This document shows, in pieces, positions 26,576 through 35,224 of a DNA stretch of 64,000 bases. The notes beneath the pieces are model-generated. The model searched no databases. It saw only the letters and a list, made by a program, of their open reading frames with translations, and was not told the origin of the DNA. The DNA lies in NCBI RefSeq assembly GCF_030733425.1, contig NZ_JASHIZ010000019.1:26060-90059 (forward strand). The letters run 5' to 3'. This DNA comes from Roseovarius sp. MMSF_3350. Its GTDB lineage: Bacteria > Pseudomonadota > Alphaproteobacteria > Rhodobacterales > Rhodobacteraceae. The translations under genes and the position numbers were made by a program. The first letter of the stretch is position 1, and every line of letters begins with the position of its first letter.

Positions 26576-27260
26576 ATTCGAGAACAAGATACACGATGAC
26601 GTTCGGGGCATCTTCAAATCAGCCTGGACTGAGACCAAAGGACAAGTTGTTCCAAAGTCAGAAGACCTGGGCCTGTCAAATGTTGGGCGTTCAATATCCG
26701 CGACGATACTCTACGCAGACATTGATGGGTCAACGCAGATTGTAGATCGATACGACGCCAAGTTCGCGGCCGAGGTTTACAAAGCGTTTTTGCTCTGCGC
26801 CACAAGGGTGATCCGGCTAAACGGGGGAGATGTTAGATCCTTCGATGGTGACCGAGTGATGGGCGTATTTATCGGAGACAGCAAGAACTCTGACGCTGCC
26901 AAAACAGGTCTTCAGATCAACTATTTGGTTAAGAAGGCTATCAATCCAGCACTGAAAGACCAATACACATCGACCAAATTTTCTCTTCGCCATACCGTTG
27001 GAATCGATACGTCAGAGATGCTCGTTGTGAGGAGTGGTATTCGCAACAATAATGACCTCGTATGGGTCGGAAGCGCCGCCAACAATGCTGCACGAATGAA
27101 CTCTCTTTCGAGCGATTTCGCAACGCGGTTGACTCCAGCCGTCTACAAGAAATTGAACGAAAAATCGAAATTCGGCGGAAACCCGAGGCGCAACATGTGG
27201 ACCAGCGCGGACTGGAATGGGCGAACAATCTACCGATCCTCTTGGACTTGGCGACCATGA
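26568..27260 (+). CDS. pycC: Class III nucleotidyl cyclase of a Pycsar system (PycC-like)
   Basis: The 230-residue, single-domain cyclase has both metal aspartates, YADIDGST (D51) and FDGDRVMGVF (D95), and the nucleotide-binding helix LVWVGSAANNAARM (N172). The layout with an N-terminal extension and a C-terminal NMWTSADWNGRTIYRSSW tail is that of known Pycsar cyclases, which make cCMP or cUMP. The substrate base cannot be decided here. The GTG at 26568 is chosen because it gives MSEFENKIHDDV and overlaps the effector stop by 8 bases (AAGGA upstream). The frame from 26505 is open further but lies inside the effector gene. It should work as a homodimer with two sites. Confidence 0.88.
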   Translation: MSEFENKIHDDVRGIFKSAWTETKGQVVPKSEDLGLSNVGRSISATILYADIDGSTQIVDRYDAKFAAEVYKAFLLCATRVIRLNGGDVRSFDGDRVMGVFIGDSKNSDAAKTGLQINYLVKKAINPALKDQYTSTKFSLRHTVGIDTSEMLVVRSGIRNNNDLVWVGSAANNAARMNSLSSDFATRLTPAVYKKLNEKSKFGGNPRRNMWTSADWNGRTIYRSSWTWRP

Positions 27261-27352
27261 ACTCCTATTTCGACCATCAAAGCAGACACTTAAGACTTGT
27301 GCAGCGAAAGACCTCTTCCCGCCCGCTCGATCGAAATACGATCCTAGCCACC

Positions 27353-29365
27353 CTATCGGGTAAACAGCTTTTCACCGCCGTCCTCTCGCAGCATCGCTTC
27401 CATATCGTCCAAGCCATCAACGGCAGAGCGCATCTGCGCCTCATCATCCACGCCCACTGTCTCGGCATCCGCAACCTGGCCCCCCAAATCCATTTCCATC
27501 TGTCGTTGTTCCTCGGCGATAACGGCTTGAACGACGGGCGCGGTCTTCTTTGTGGCGACATCGGTTTGCCCTGAAGATTGGCCACCAGCAGCCTCGCGTG
27601 TCCGCTCCACATCAGCTTCAGAACCACGGGGCCCGCTCGACGGCGGTGTCATCGGCATGGCGCGCATACTCAGCGGCAGGTTCCCCTGCGGCCCCCCTCC
27701 CCCCTGATCCGGAAACGGCAACTCACCCGTCTGCGCCGCGTGGATCGCCTTGAACAGCCGGTCGTCAAAATATTGGATCCGCTTTGCACGGACCGGCATT
27801 TGCGCATCGATCACCATGACGATCTCGTCGAGCGGCAGGCGGCGGGCCTCATCTTCGGGGAGCAAGGAGCTCTCTTCGGTCCGTGTGGATTGGCTGCGCC
27901 CTTCAAAGGGGTTCTTGCCGATGGACTGGGAGCGCGTGACCACGGTTTTCGTGGTCTTGCCGACCGCCTTGCTCAACTCTTCGACGGTTTTCTCATCCGA
28001 AGGCGTCAGGTAGAGCTTTACACCCGCGTTCCCCTGCAGCGCGCGGCGCGTGTTCTCACCATAGATTTCATCGAGGGCGGGGATTGTCTGGGTGACCACG
28101 GCCAGATGACCGCGGTAGGTCCGCAAGGTCTCGATGCTCTCGACCACGATGGGCATCTTGCCCAGGCGGTTGAACTCATCGAGCATGATCATCACCGGCC
28201 AAGGCTCATCCGGCCCGGGATCCTTTTCCTGCATGGCCGAGAGGAGATCGGAGAAGAACAGCCGGATCAGCGGCGCGAGCGGCTTCACCATGAGAGGCTG
28301 GACCACCAGATAGACCGAAAAGGGCTTCTTGCGGATCGTCCGGAAATCAAAGTCCGACACCGCCGTCGCCTCATCAATCGCCGGGTTCTGCCATTGATCG
28401 AGCCCCGAGGTCATCAGGAGCGAAACGTAGGAGGTCAGCGTGTCGTTGTTGGTCGAGGCCAACCGCGTGAAGATCAGCTTGGCCGCCCGGTTGTCGACCT
28501 CGTGACCCCGCGCAAAATACTCCTTCTGCTTGTTCCCGCCCGAGGCGGCGATGCGGTAGATTTCGCCCAAGGTGGGACGCTTGCGCTGGAAGGCCAGCAA
28601 GCCTGCTGCCACAAAGAGATCGATCCCGCCCTTGAGGAGGCCCTGCACCCGGTCATTGTCGCTCTGCAGGAAGAGCGTCGCCAGAAGCTGCAGTTCCATC
28701 TGCTGGCGCGCGGGATCTTTCAGCTCAAAGATACGCAGGAGCGGGTTGTAGCGATGCGTGCGCTTGCCCTCCCAATCGGTGGGGGCAAAGCGATAGACCT
28801 TGTCGCCCTGGGCGGCGCGGTGGCGCGCCGTGGCCTCGAAACACTCGCCCTTCACATCGAGGGTGACTGCGGAGCCCTGCCAGGTCAGCAGGTTCGGAAT
28901 GACGAAGCCCGTGGTCTTGCCGCGACCCGTGGGCGCCACGATCAGCGCGTGTGGGAAGACCTTCGAGCAGATGTATTTTGCGCGGGATTTTGGGGGGCCG
29001 AGTTTGCCGAGGATAAATCCCGTGCCGGGCGCCCCGAAGAAGCCATTGGCCTTCATCTCGCGCGCGCTCTGCCAATGGGTCTGGCCAAACCGTGTCAGGG
29101 CCGATCCCGAGAGAGCGAGGCTCAGCATCATGCCGGCGGCGGCAAAGCTGCCGATGATCAGATGGATGAGCTGGGCATCCTCGGGGCGGCGATCGAGTAT
29201 CGCGAGATAGTTCTGCGCGATATAGGCGAAATCGATCTCGGCCCCGAAGCCGAGGTCCTGGTAGCTCAGCACCGCCGAGGCGATGGTGTAGCCTATGGCG
29301 GCGGTCACCAGCGTTACCAGCAAAACGCCGGTCGCGATCCGCGCCTTTCCCATGGCGGCGCTCAA
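27353..29365 (-). CDS. traG: Type IV secretion coupling protein (VirD4/TraG family)
   Basis: This 670-residue inner-membrane ATPase links the relaxosome to the mating pore. Two membrane segments occur near residues 10-35 and 65-90. The Walker A motif is APTGRGKTT (about residues 145-153), the Walker B stretch MIMLDEFNRLGKMP (about 395), and the C-terminus is Gln/Pro/Gly-rich. The start is a TTG whose A overlaps the relaxase stop (TTGA); an ATG at 29353 is also possible. No VirB genes are in this window, so a mating pore must be elsewhere on the plasmid or in trans. It converges with pycC, 92 bases away. Confidence 0.88.
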   Translation of the reverse strand: MSAAMGKARIATGVLLVTLVTAAIGYTIASAVLSYQDLGFGAEIDFAYIAQNYLAILDRRPEDAQLIHLIIGSFAAAGMMLSLALSGSALTRFGQTHWQSAREMKANGFFGAPGTGFILGKLGPPKSRAKYICSKVFPHALIVAPTGRGKTTGFVIPNLLTWQGSAVTLDVKGECFEATARHRAAQGDKVYRFAPTDWEGKRTHRYNPLLRIFELKDPARQQMELQLLATLFLQSDNDRVQGLLKGGIDLFVAAGLLAFQRKRPTLGEIYRIAASGGNKQKEYFARGHEVDNRAAKLIFTRLASTNNDTLTSYVSLLMTSGLDQWQNPAIDEATAVSDFDFRTIRKKPFSVYLVVQPLMVKPLAPLIRLFFSDLLSAMQEKDPGPDEPWPVMIMLDEFNRLGKMPIVVESIETLRTYRGHLAVVTQTIPALDEIYGENTRRALQGNAGVKLYLTPSDEKTVEELSKAVGKTTKTVVTRSQSIGKNPFEGRSQSTRTEESSLLPEDEARRLPLDEIVMVIDAQMPVRAKRIQYFDDRLFKAIHAAQTGELPFPDQGGGGPQGNLPLSMRAMPMTPPSSGPRGSEADVERTREAAGGQSSGQTDVATKKTAPVVQAVIAEEQRQMEMDLGGQVADAETVGVDDEAQMRSAVDGLDDMEAMLREDGGEKLFTR

Positions 29366-31695
29366 TGGATTTGTCCCCGCTCGGTCTCGCCATCCACGTC
29401 TGTCGCGCGGTGTTTTTCGTATTCCGCGTCGGCGAGTTCATCGACCACCTGGCGCAAGGCCTCCGTATTGGCCGTCGCTGCATCGGATTGCAGGTAGACC
29501 TTGGCGACATAGAGCCGGTCGAGGCGGTCCTCGAGAACCTTGTCCAGCGCATCGGCATCCCCGGATGTGAGCCGGCCCAATTGACGGTCATCCAGCACCC
29601 GCGCGATCTCGGTTCGGAAAGCGTCCCGCTCCGCCTCGGTCTCGAAGGGCGCGGACAACTCCCCCGCCCGCTCATGGTCCAGGACACGCGCGATTTCGTC
29701 TGCGAGAAGGTCGGTACGGTCAGTCTGCGGCGCCGTTTCATCGCGGGTGGCTAGACGTTCGTCACGCGTGCCAACCCCAAGCCCCTCGCGCAACTCGTTG
29801 TCGCGGCGAACCTGATTGATGGCCTCCGTGTCCCGGATCTCCACAACGGCGGCATAGGTCGCGCCGAGCCCACGGGCGAGGTGGGAGGGCATGTCCGGAT
29901 AGCGCGCTCGTAAGTCATCCGTGACAGCATCCGCAATGGGCGTGCGGAGGTCGCGTGCCTCCATGATCCGGTCGACATCGCGGGCGATCTCGCTGGCGCG
30001 GGAAGCATCGGTGATGGCCTCCCTGTAGGGCTCGGACCGGTCGATCACATCGCCCGGCCGTGTCAGTAGGTCCGGATGTGCCTCGAGATACGCGCGCTGC
30101 TCGGTCTCGATCCGGCGCTCCGCCCTTGAGACAACCTCCCAGTCCCGGTCCTCGATCTGCTGCGCTGTCAGGCCGTCAGCGCGCATCTCCTGACGGATTG
30201 TCCCTTCCATCGCCCGGACCGCGCCCTCGTGATAATGGAACCGCTCGCTGACCGCTTCCGTTTCCACAACGCCATCCCGACGCAGCACGTTTTCCCGTTT
30301 CAACAGCGTGCCAAGTTCGACATGCACGTCATTTAGGATGTCACGCGCCTGCTCCAGATCGGCGCGGCGTTCGAGGTTCAGATCGCGAGCCTCGGCGACC
30401 TTTGAGAGATCATCGGCGATCCATTGATGTTCCAGCGCGGCACTCGCGGCGCCGGTCTCGATCCGGGCTACCACTTCAGATGTGCTGATCCCGGTTCCGC
30501 GCAGCGCGGTGTCTATGCGCGACCGCAAGTCCGGCCCGGCCAGACGGTCCAGCCGGCTGGCGTCGATATTGGCCTCAGAATAGACCCCGCCTTCCGAAGG
30601 AGCCTCGGAGAGCGTGGATGATCGCAAACCGAGAGGCTGCATGTGCTGGATCTGCGCCTGGATCTCGATGAGGCGCTTTTCCAGCACGGGACGTTCCGCA
30701 TCGGGCTTCTCGGCGATCATGCCCTGCACCCGTGCGAGCTTCTCCGCATAGAGGCTTCTCAGATCCTCGAAACTTTGATCCTCGGCCATATACACATCTC
30801 CTGTTCGATCCACCTGCCCGCCCCGCGCCAGCACCTCGCCGGCGCGGAAGAGGGCCGCGGCAATATCCTCGCGGGCCTCCCGGGAGGCTTCCGCGGCAAG
30901 CGAATGGTAGACGGTTCTGGTATTGGCGATCTCCGCCAGCGTCCGCGCCAGGTCCTGCCCCACACGTTCGCGCTCGCGGGGTGCGCGACCCTCTTCCTTT
31001 GCGGCATAAACTTCGCGGGTGGGGGCCGGGTAATGCACAACCCCGCGATCCACCCGGCGCGTCGCTTCCAGCCGCACGCCGTACTTCTCCGCCTCCTCGA
31101 CCATGGCGAGGCGGAAATCTTCATAGTTGAAGCGATGGTTGCGCCCGAGGAAAAAGAACTCGCCTTCTTGCGAGCGGCGGTTCAGCACCAGATGCGCATG
31201 CGGGTGATCGCGGTCTTCATGCACCGCGATGATGTAGTCGAAATGCCCCGCGTCACTCTGGAAGAACCGCTCGGCCACATCCGTCGCGATGTCGCGCACA
31301 TCCTCTCCCCGCGTGCCGATGGGGAAGGACATGAGCATGTGGGTGGTCTGGCCCAGCTTGGGTTTGAAGCCTGCATCCCACCGCTTGGCAAAGCGCTCGG
31401 TCAGATCCTTGATGTCACGCGCCTCGAGCTTCGCTTTTCCATCGAGGAACCCGCTACTGTCCACGATATGGGTGGACTTGGTGGTGAGGTACTCGAGCTG
31501 GTTTGTGAGCTGCGACTTTGTATGCGTGCCCCCGCCCCGGATCGCCTTGAAGACCGCTGGCCGGTGCCCCGCCGCCGCGCGCGCAAGCTGGCTCTGCTTG
31601 GCGACATGCAGCCCCTGCATCGAGCCCCGGATCCGGCTCCAGCCGTCCCGGAAGACCTCGCCTGTGACAGCGTCAACCGCATCATTCAGCCGCAT
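29362..31695 (-). CDS. Relaxase / mobilization nuclease (VirD2-like)
   Basis: This 777-residue protein starts plasmid transfer by cutting oriT. The catalytic three-His motif HEDRDHPHAHLVLN lies at about residues 159-172, preceded by the region YLTTKSTHIVDSS (candidate Tyr near residue 69). The C-terminal 450 residues are mostly charged and helical, without a helicase domain. This fits VirD2-type relaxases of the MOBP/MOBQ groups; the exact MOB class needs a phylogeny. The ATG at 31695 is chosen with AGGGAG 7 bases upstream. It overlaps the MobC-like gene by 14 bases and traG by 4, which marks one operon. Confidence 0.88.
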   Translation of the reverse strand: MRLNDAVDAVTGEVFRDGWSRIRGSMQGLHVAKQSQLARAAAGHRPAVFKAIRGGGTHTKSQLTNQLEYLTTKSTHIVDSSGFLDGKAKLEARDIKDLTERFAKRWDAGFKPKLGQTTHMLMSFPIGTRGEDVRDIATDVAERFFQSDAGHFDYIIAVHEDRDHPHAHLVLNRRSQEGEFFFLGRNHRFNYEDFRLAMVEEAEKYGVRLEATRRVDRGVVHYPAPTREVYAAKEEGRAPRERERVGQDLARTLAEIANTRTVYHSLAAEASREAREDIAAALFRAGEVLARGGQVDRTGDVYMAEDQSFEDLRSLYAEKLARVQGMIAEKPDAERPVLEKRLIEIQAQIQHMQPLGLRSSTLSEAPSEGGVYSEANIDASRLDRLAGPDLRSRIDTALRGTGISTSEVVARIETGAASAALEHQWIADDLSKVAEARDLNLERRADLEQARDILNDVHVELGTLLKRENVLRRDGVVETEAVSERFHYHEGAVRAMEGTIRQEMRADGLTAQQIEDRDWEVVSRAERRIETEQRAYLEAHPDLLTRPGDVIDRSEPYREAITDASRASEIARDVDRIMEARDLRTPIADAVTDDLRARYPDMPSHLARGLGATYAAVVEIRDTEAINQVRRDNELREGLGVGTRDERLATRDETAPQTDRTDLLADEIARVLDHERAGELSAPFETEAERDAFRTEIARVLDDRQLGRLTSGDADALDKVLEDRLDRLYVAKVYLQSDAATANTEALRQVVDELADAEYEKHRATDVDGETERGQIH

Positions 31696-32275
31696 GAGCA
31701 AACTCCCTTAACGCGGCCGTGGCCTTGAGCTGTATCGCATCGCGACGGCGCCGCAGGAGCAGGTCGATCTCGTCGGCGGAATCGAGGATGAACCGCGCCA
31801 GCCCGCGCATCTGCGCGAGGCGCAATTCGGAGAACTCGGCACGCGTGCCACCATCAGCCCCCTGCCCCTGCCGGTTGGCCTTCGTCATCTGCTTGGCGAT
31901 CTGCGCGACCCCATTGCCAACCTCATGCAAAGAGGACCTGTATCGCGCCATCTCGACCGCCATTTGCGCGTCCGGGACGAACACCCCACCCGCCGCCTGG
32001 ATGAGCCGCCGCAGACCCTCGGCCCGGCTCTCGATCCCGGCCTTCGCCAACACCGCGTCGAGCGCCTCAAGCTCCGCAGCGGTGACCTTCACACTGACCG
32101 CTGAGACCGGGATCGCGGCATCCGTCTGGCGCTCCGCATCGGCTTTGAGCGTGTACTGGATCGCCCGCACCGACACGCCAAACCGTTCCGCCAGCACTGA
32201 AGTGGAAACGCCTTCCGCAGCCTCGCGAACGATCTCCATGCGGTCCGCATCTGTGAGCCGTTTTGAACGAGACAT
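31682..32275 (-). CDS. mobC: Relaxosome accessory protein (MobC-like)
   Basis: This 197-residue protein has an N-terminal helix-turn-helix (DADRMEIVREAAEGVSTSVLAERFGVSVR, residues 8-36) and a middle and C-terminal region like plasmid MobC/relaxosome proteins (SSLHEVGNGVAQIAKQMTKANRQG, residues about 113-136). Such proteins bind near oriT and help the relaxase. It is the first gene of the mob operon and overlaps the relaxase gene. The upstream 560 bases without a gene are the likely oriT. Confidence 0.72.
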   Translation of the reverse strand: MSRSKRLTDADRMEIVREAAEGVSTSVLAERFGVSVRAIQYTLKADAERQTDAAIPVSAVSVKVTAAELEALDAVLAKAGIESRAEGLRRLIQAAGGVFVPDAQMAVEMARYRSSLHEVGNGVAQIAKQMTKANRQGQGADGGTRAEFSELRLAQMRGLARFILDSADEIDLLLRRRRDAIQLKATAALREFAHAAE

Positions 32276-32835
32276 GCGAAGAAAGACCCCCTATTTCCTG
32301 CCACCTTCCACCAAGGCTGCCCCCACCTTACGATAATATACCATACTGTCAATTATATACTTACGTAGCATTCAGTCTCAGGCAGCCTTGGTGTCCGCTT
32401 CCCCGCGGCCCGCAGGGACGCGGCTCTGCCGCCCTCACCACCGGGCGACCCACCTGTCCTATGGGTCCCCTTCCCCAACACCGCCCGAGGGTCTGGCCGA
32501 ACGCCAAGTGTTCGGACGGAACCGCGGGCGGGCGCAAACTCCACCGACAGGGCGGACAGGCAGGGTCAAGGAGGGCCAGATTTGGCTCCGCCAAATCTCT
32601 GCCGCAAAAACCGGGAGGCCCTGGCCGATAGGTTTTTGCGGATGGCCCCCTTGAGGCTGACTGGCCGGTCTGTCGCGGCCTGATCATTCCGGGGGAAGTG
32701 CGTCCCTTGAACGCGCAGCGCCCGGCAGCCTCAAAAGGTCGCCTCGGGCGATCTAACCGCCGGACCCGGCATCCCTGGAACAGGGATCGGGCCGCCCCAA
32801 GATCGTCCTGGGGCGGCCCATCCTCGTGAGAGGAT
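32276..32835. other. Candidate oriT region
   Basis: About 560 bases without a supported gene lie upstream of the mob operon, where oriT usually is. There are three clear stem-loops: CCGAAC/GTTCGG (32497-32515), GATTTGGC/GCCAAATC with a three-base loop (32579-32597), and CCGCAAAAACC/GGTTTTTGCGG (arms 32602-32612 and 32631-32641). Downstream, at 32697-32709, AAGTGCGTCCCTT resembles the nick region AAGTGCGCCCT known from RSF1010-type oriT. An AT-rich stretch lies at 32330-32370 on the other side. The nick assignment is a guess by similarity. Confidence 0.45.
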
Positions 32836-33042
32836 TCAGTCCTGGGGATCCTTCGCGCTCGGCGGGAACATCACCAGCTCCGAGACCGCGACCGGGAAGT
32901 CGAGCTTGAGGCTGAAGAACTCCGAACCGTCCCCGTTGCGGGTGTTGCGGAACATGGCGCCCACGCGCTGAAAACGGGTGCGCTCCTGGCCATCGGTGTC
33001 GGTGAACTTGACGGGGACGGTGGCGACGTAGTGGTTGGTCAT
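32836..33042 (-). CDS. Small conserved plasmid protein of unknown function
   Basis: The frame begins MTNHYVATVPVKFTDTDGQE, is 68 residues long and has AAGGAG just before its ATG at 33042. A beta-rich small protein is likely, with VGAMFRNTRNGDGSEFFSL and ending PPSAKDPQD. I know of no function. It has the compact shape of small plasmid-backbone proteins in the minus-strand block that follows. The longer open frame from 33177 has no support for an earlier start. Confidence 0.6.
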   Translation of the reverse strand: MTNHYVATVPVKFTDTDGQERTRFQRVGAMFRNTRNGDGSEFFSLKLDFPVAVSELVMFPPSAKDPQD

Positions 33043-33230
33043 TTGGGTTACTCCTTGTTGCGATGGGGATCTGCCAGCACGGGGGCAAGAGGCCCGGTCG
33101 CAAGTGCAAATGCGGAGGGTCCGCGGCTCCGCCGTGGAAGCCGTATTTGTGCTTGCCGAAGCGTGAGCTGAGGGCACGATTGGGCCGACCCCGTGCGATC
33201 CACATCTATGAGCAAAAAGGAGTGATCCGT

Positions 33231-33466
33231 ATGACCCCTGCCATCACGCCGACGCCACCATCCGCGTCCGCGTCCCGCCAAGCCTGGGAAGGGAAGCTGA
33301 CGGAGCCCGCCCGCGTGGATGCGGTGTTCCGAAACGCCACCCGAAGGTTGTGCAGGTCTTCAGCCTCATGTGCGACGTCTCGACCCCTCGGTTTTGCGCT
33401 GCTGACGATGTGCGTGCGGGGCGCACCATCACCAGCCCGAACCGATGCGGATGGGCCGAACTCTGA
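33231..33466 (+). pseudogene. Small gene broken by a frameshift
   Basis: AAGGAG lies 8 bases before an ATG at 33231 that starts MTPAITPTPPSASASRQAWE, on the strand opposite to its neighbours. At about 33343-33347 the sense seems to change frame: the first frame reads PARVDAVFRNATRR, while the next frame reads KVVQVFSLMCDVSTPRFCAAD and ends at the TGA at 33464-33466. Joined, they would give a compact protein of about 78 residues. I do not recognise the family. It may be a decayed gene, or a gene with a sequencing error. Confidence 0.35.
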
Positions 33467-33581
33467 CGGGCTGGGTAGAGGGATGACGGTGCTGGACGCC
33501 GTGAGCTGCCGATCAAGTGTGACCGATCGCACGCGCCATGAGACATGACGAAAGGGCCGCGCCAAGCGCGACCCCCTCTCT

Positions 33582-34511
33582 TCAATCTTGCGCAGTCTTC
33601 TTCGCCGGGTCAGCAACCCGCATGACCGTCAGGCCTTTCGCTTCCGCCTTCTGCCCTAGGTTGAGCGCGACCCCGTTGCCGCCGAAGAGTACAACCCCCG
33701 TCGCCGCGAACTTGTCGTCCAGCATCTCATCGTTGCACTTGAACGGTGCCGCCCGCCCGTGTGCGGACCAGCGCGGATCGAAGCGCGCCTGCGCGACCCC
33801 GCGGGCGCGGGCCCACCGAGCCGCAATCATCTCCGCGCCGTGCTTGCCACCCTTGTGGCAGAGGAAGATCTCCTGGTTGCGGTTTTGCTTGATCCGTTCG
33901 CGAACCTTGTCGAGCGTGTTGAAGATCACATCGACATCGGTCCAGTCGGTGGCGCCTGAGACGATCAGGGGGACCCCCTCGACTTTCGACTTCTCGGCGG
34001 TTTCGCGGTCGTGCTGCTCCAGGAGCTGCCGTGCCTCGAAGACCGCCCCGGTCTCTTGCGCCCGGACGCTTGCGCGCGACCCGGCGGCCGGGATGAAGGC
34101 GTGACCGGTCTCGATCTCGTAGCATTCCGCTGCCGCCTCGCTCATCACCTCGATTGCGCCGACGATCTCGCGCAGCTGCAGAAAGCGCGCCTGCGCCTCC
34201 TCAATCGCGGTCTCGGCGATCTCCGACCCGTCGTGGGATTTTGCCAGCGCGCCGATCTTGTCGGCGGTGCGGTCAATCTCCTTGCCAAGTGCCACCTTGC
34301 GCCGCTGGAGGATCGTGGCGAGCCCATGGGCCAGCGGTTCGATTTCCGCTTCAAGCCCGGTCCCGCGCAACTGCCCGAGCAAAGCCTCGAAGCTCTCGCG
34401 GATGATGTGGTCGGTCAGGATGTGATCTTCCGGGATCGGCAGCTGCGCGTCCTTCTCGGTCAGCCCGAAAAGTTCGATGGTCTCGTAGGTGTTCGCATTG
34501 TCGTAAGCCAT
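33582..34511 (-). CDS. DUF2493-domain (SLOG-like) protein
   Basis: This 309-residue protein has an N-terminal region of about 150 residues rich in Glu and Ala helices and a C-terminal domain with VPLIVSGATDWTDVDVIFNTLDKV, FLCHKGGKHGAEMIAARWARARG and GVVLFGGNGVALNLGQKAEAKG. That is the pattern of DUF2493/YspA-type proteins of the SLOG nucleotide-binding superfamily, a fold that in other proteins senses or cleaves nucleotide ligands. The ATG at 34511 (MAYDNANTYETIEL) follows the usual N-terminus; the frame from 34562 is longer but unsupported. Its role on plasmids is unknown. Confidence 0.65.
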   Translation of the reverse strand: MAYDNANTYETIELFGLTEKDAQLPIPEDHILTDHIIRESFEALLGQLRGTGLEAEIEPLAHGLATILQRRKVALGKEIDRTADKIGALAKSHDGSEIAETAIEEAQARFLQLREIVGAIEVMSEAAAECYEIETGHAFIPAAGSRASVRAQETGAVFEARQLLEQHDRETAEKSKVEGVPLIVSGATDWTDVDVIFNTLDKVRERIKQNRNQEIFLCHKGGKHGAEMIAARWARARGVAQARFDPRWSAHGRAAPFKCNDEMLDDKFAATGVVLFGGNGVALNLGQKAEAKGLTVMRVADPAKKTAQD

Positions 34512-35224
34512 GTCTGGTCTCCAGTGTTCGGTTCCAAGGCCACCACGTGAGTGTGGGGGCATGGCCGAATGCCTGGTTTCCGAATCTGCCTGGGTCAGGG
34601 ACGGCGCAGCCGCCGGCTTGCCGGGCGCAAAAGTTTTCTGCGCGCAGCACCCGACACATGCACGCGCTCACGCACGGGACCGCCCCGCCCCACACGCCCC
34701 GCCCTCGCCGAAAAGTTTTGCGATCCTTGACGCGGGCTGATTTGGGGGCCATCCGGAGGATATGCTTCCGCACTCATGTGTGTGTTTAGACGGTAGGTTT
34801 GCCCGACCCGAGCAGGCAAACGGCCCGACCGGACGCGGGAGACGGATGCAGCGGCGGGATCGTTTTGCCCCGCAAAACAGACCAGAGCGCAATCCGGCGG
34901 AGCGGCCGGGGAGGGACGTGCTCGCGAGGCGGGCAAACCGGGATGCCGGGTGCGACGCCGCGGTGAGGCCGCATGGCCGAATGCGCGACGGACCGAAGGG
35001 CCGTTCTCCCCTGCGACACGCGAAGCCGAGCAGGGGAGGCCGCAAGGCATAAGCCAAGGTTGATGTGCAGGCGACTACGCTGACGACTATAGGCATTGCT
35101 TGTCCGGGCATTCGACTTAAAGGGCGGCAAGCGGAAATTTGCGGCGGATTCAACCAACGACAGCTCTGCCGCCGAAGTCGCAACCATGCCAAGCCACTGG
35201 GAATGGGAGGGTGTTGACTTGAAC
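34512..35224. other. GC-rich intergenic region, no gene recognised
   Basis: Several overlapping open frames exist on both strands because the sequence is GC-rich, but none shows a recognisable family, a good ribosome-binding site or consistent codon use. The region separates the transfer/SLOG genes from the restriction-like module and may be a junction between modules. Confidence 0.4.

Noticed and set aside
27578..29497. A 639-codon open frame on the plus strand
   Set aside because: It is the complement of the VirD4/TraG gene, which has Walker motifs and membrane segments. The plus frame has no recognisable domain and is a product of high GC content.
30643..31728. A 361-codon open frame on the plus strand
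   Set aside because: It is the complement of the relaxase gene with its three-His motif.
34547..35192. Several 80-190 codon frames on both strands of the GC-rich gap
   Set aside because: They overlap each other, have Arg/Pro/Gly-rich composition and no domain or good start.
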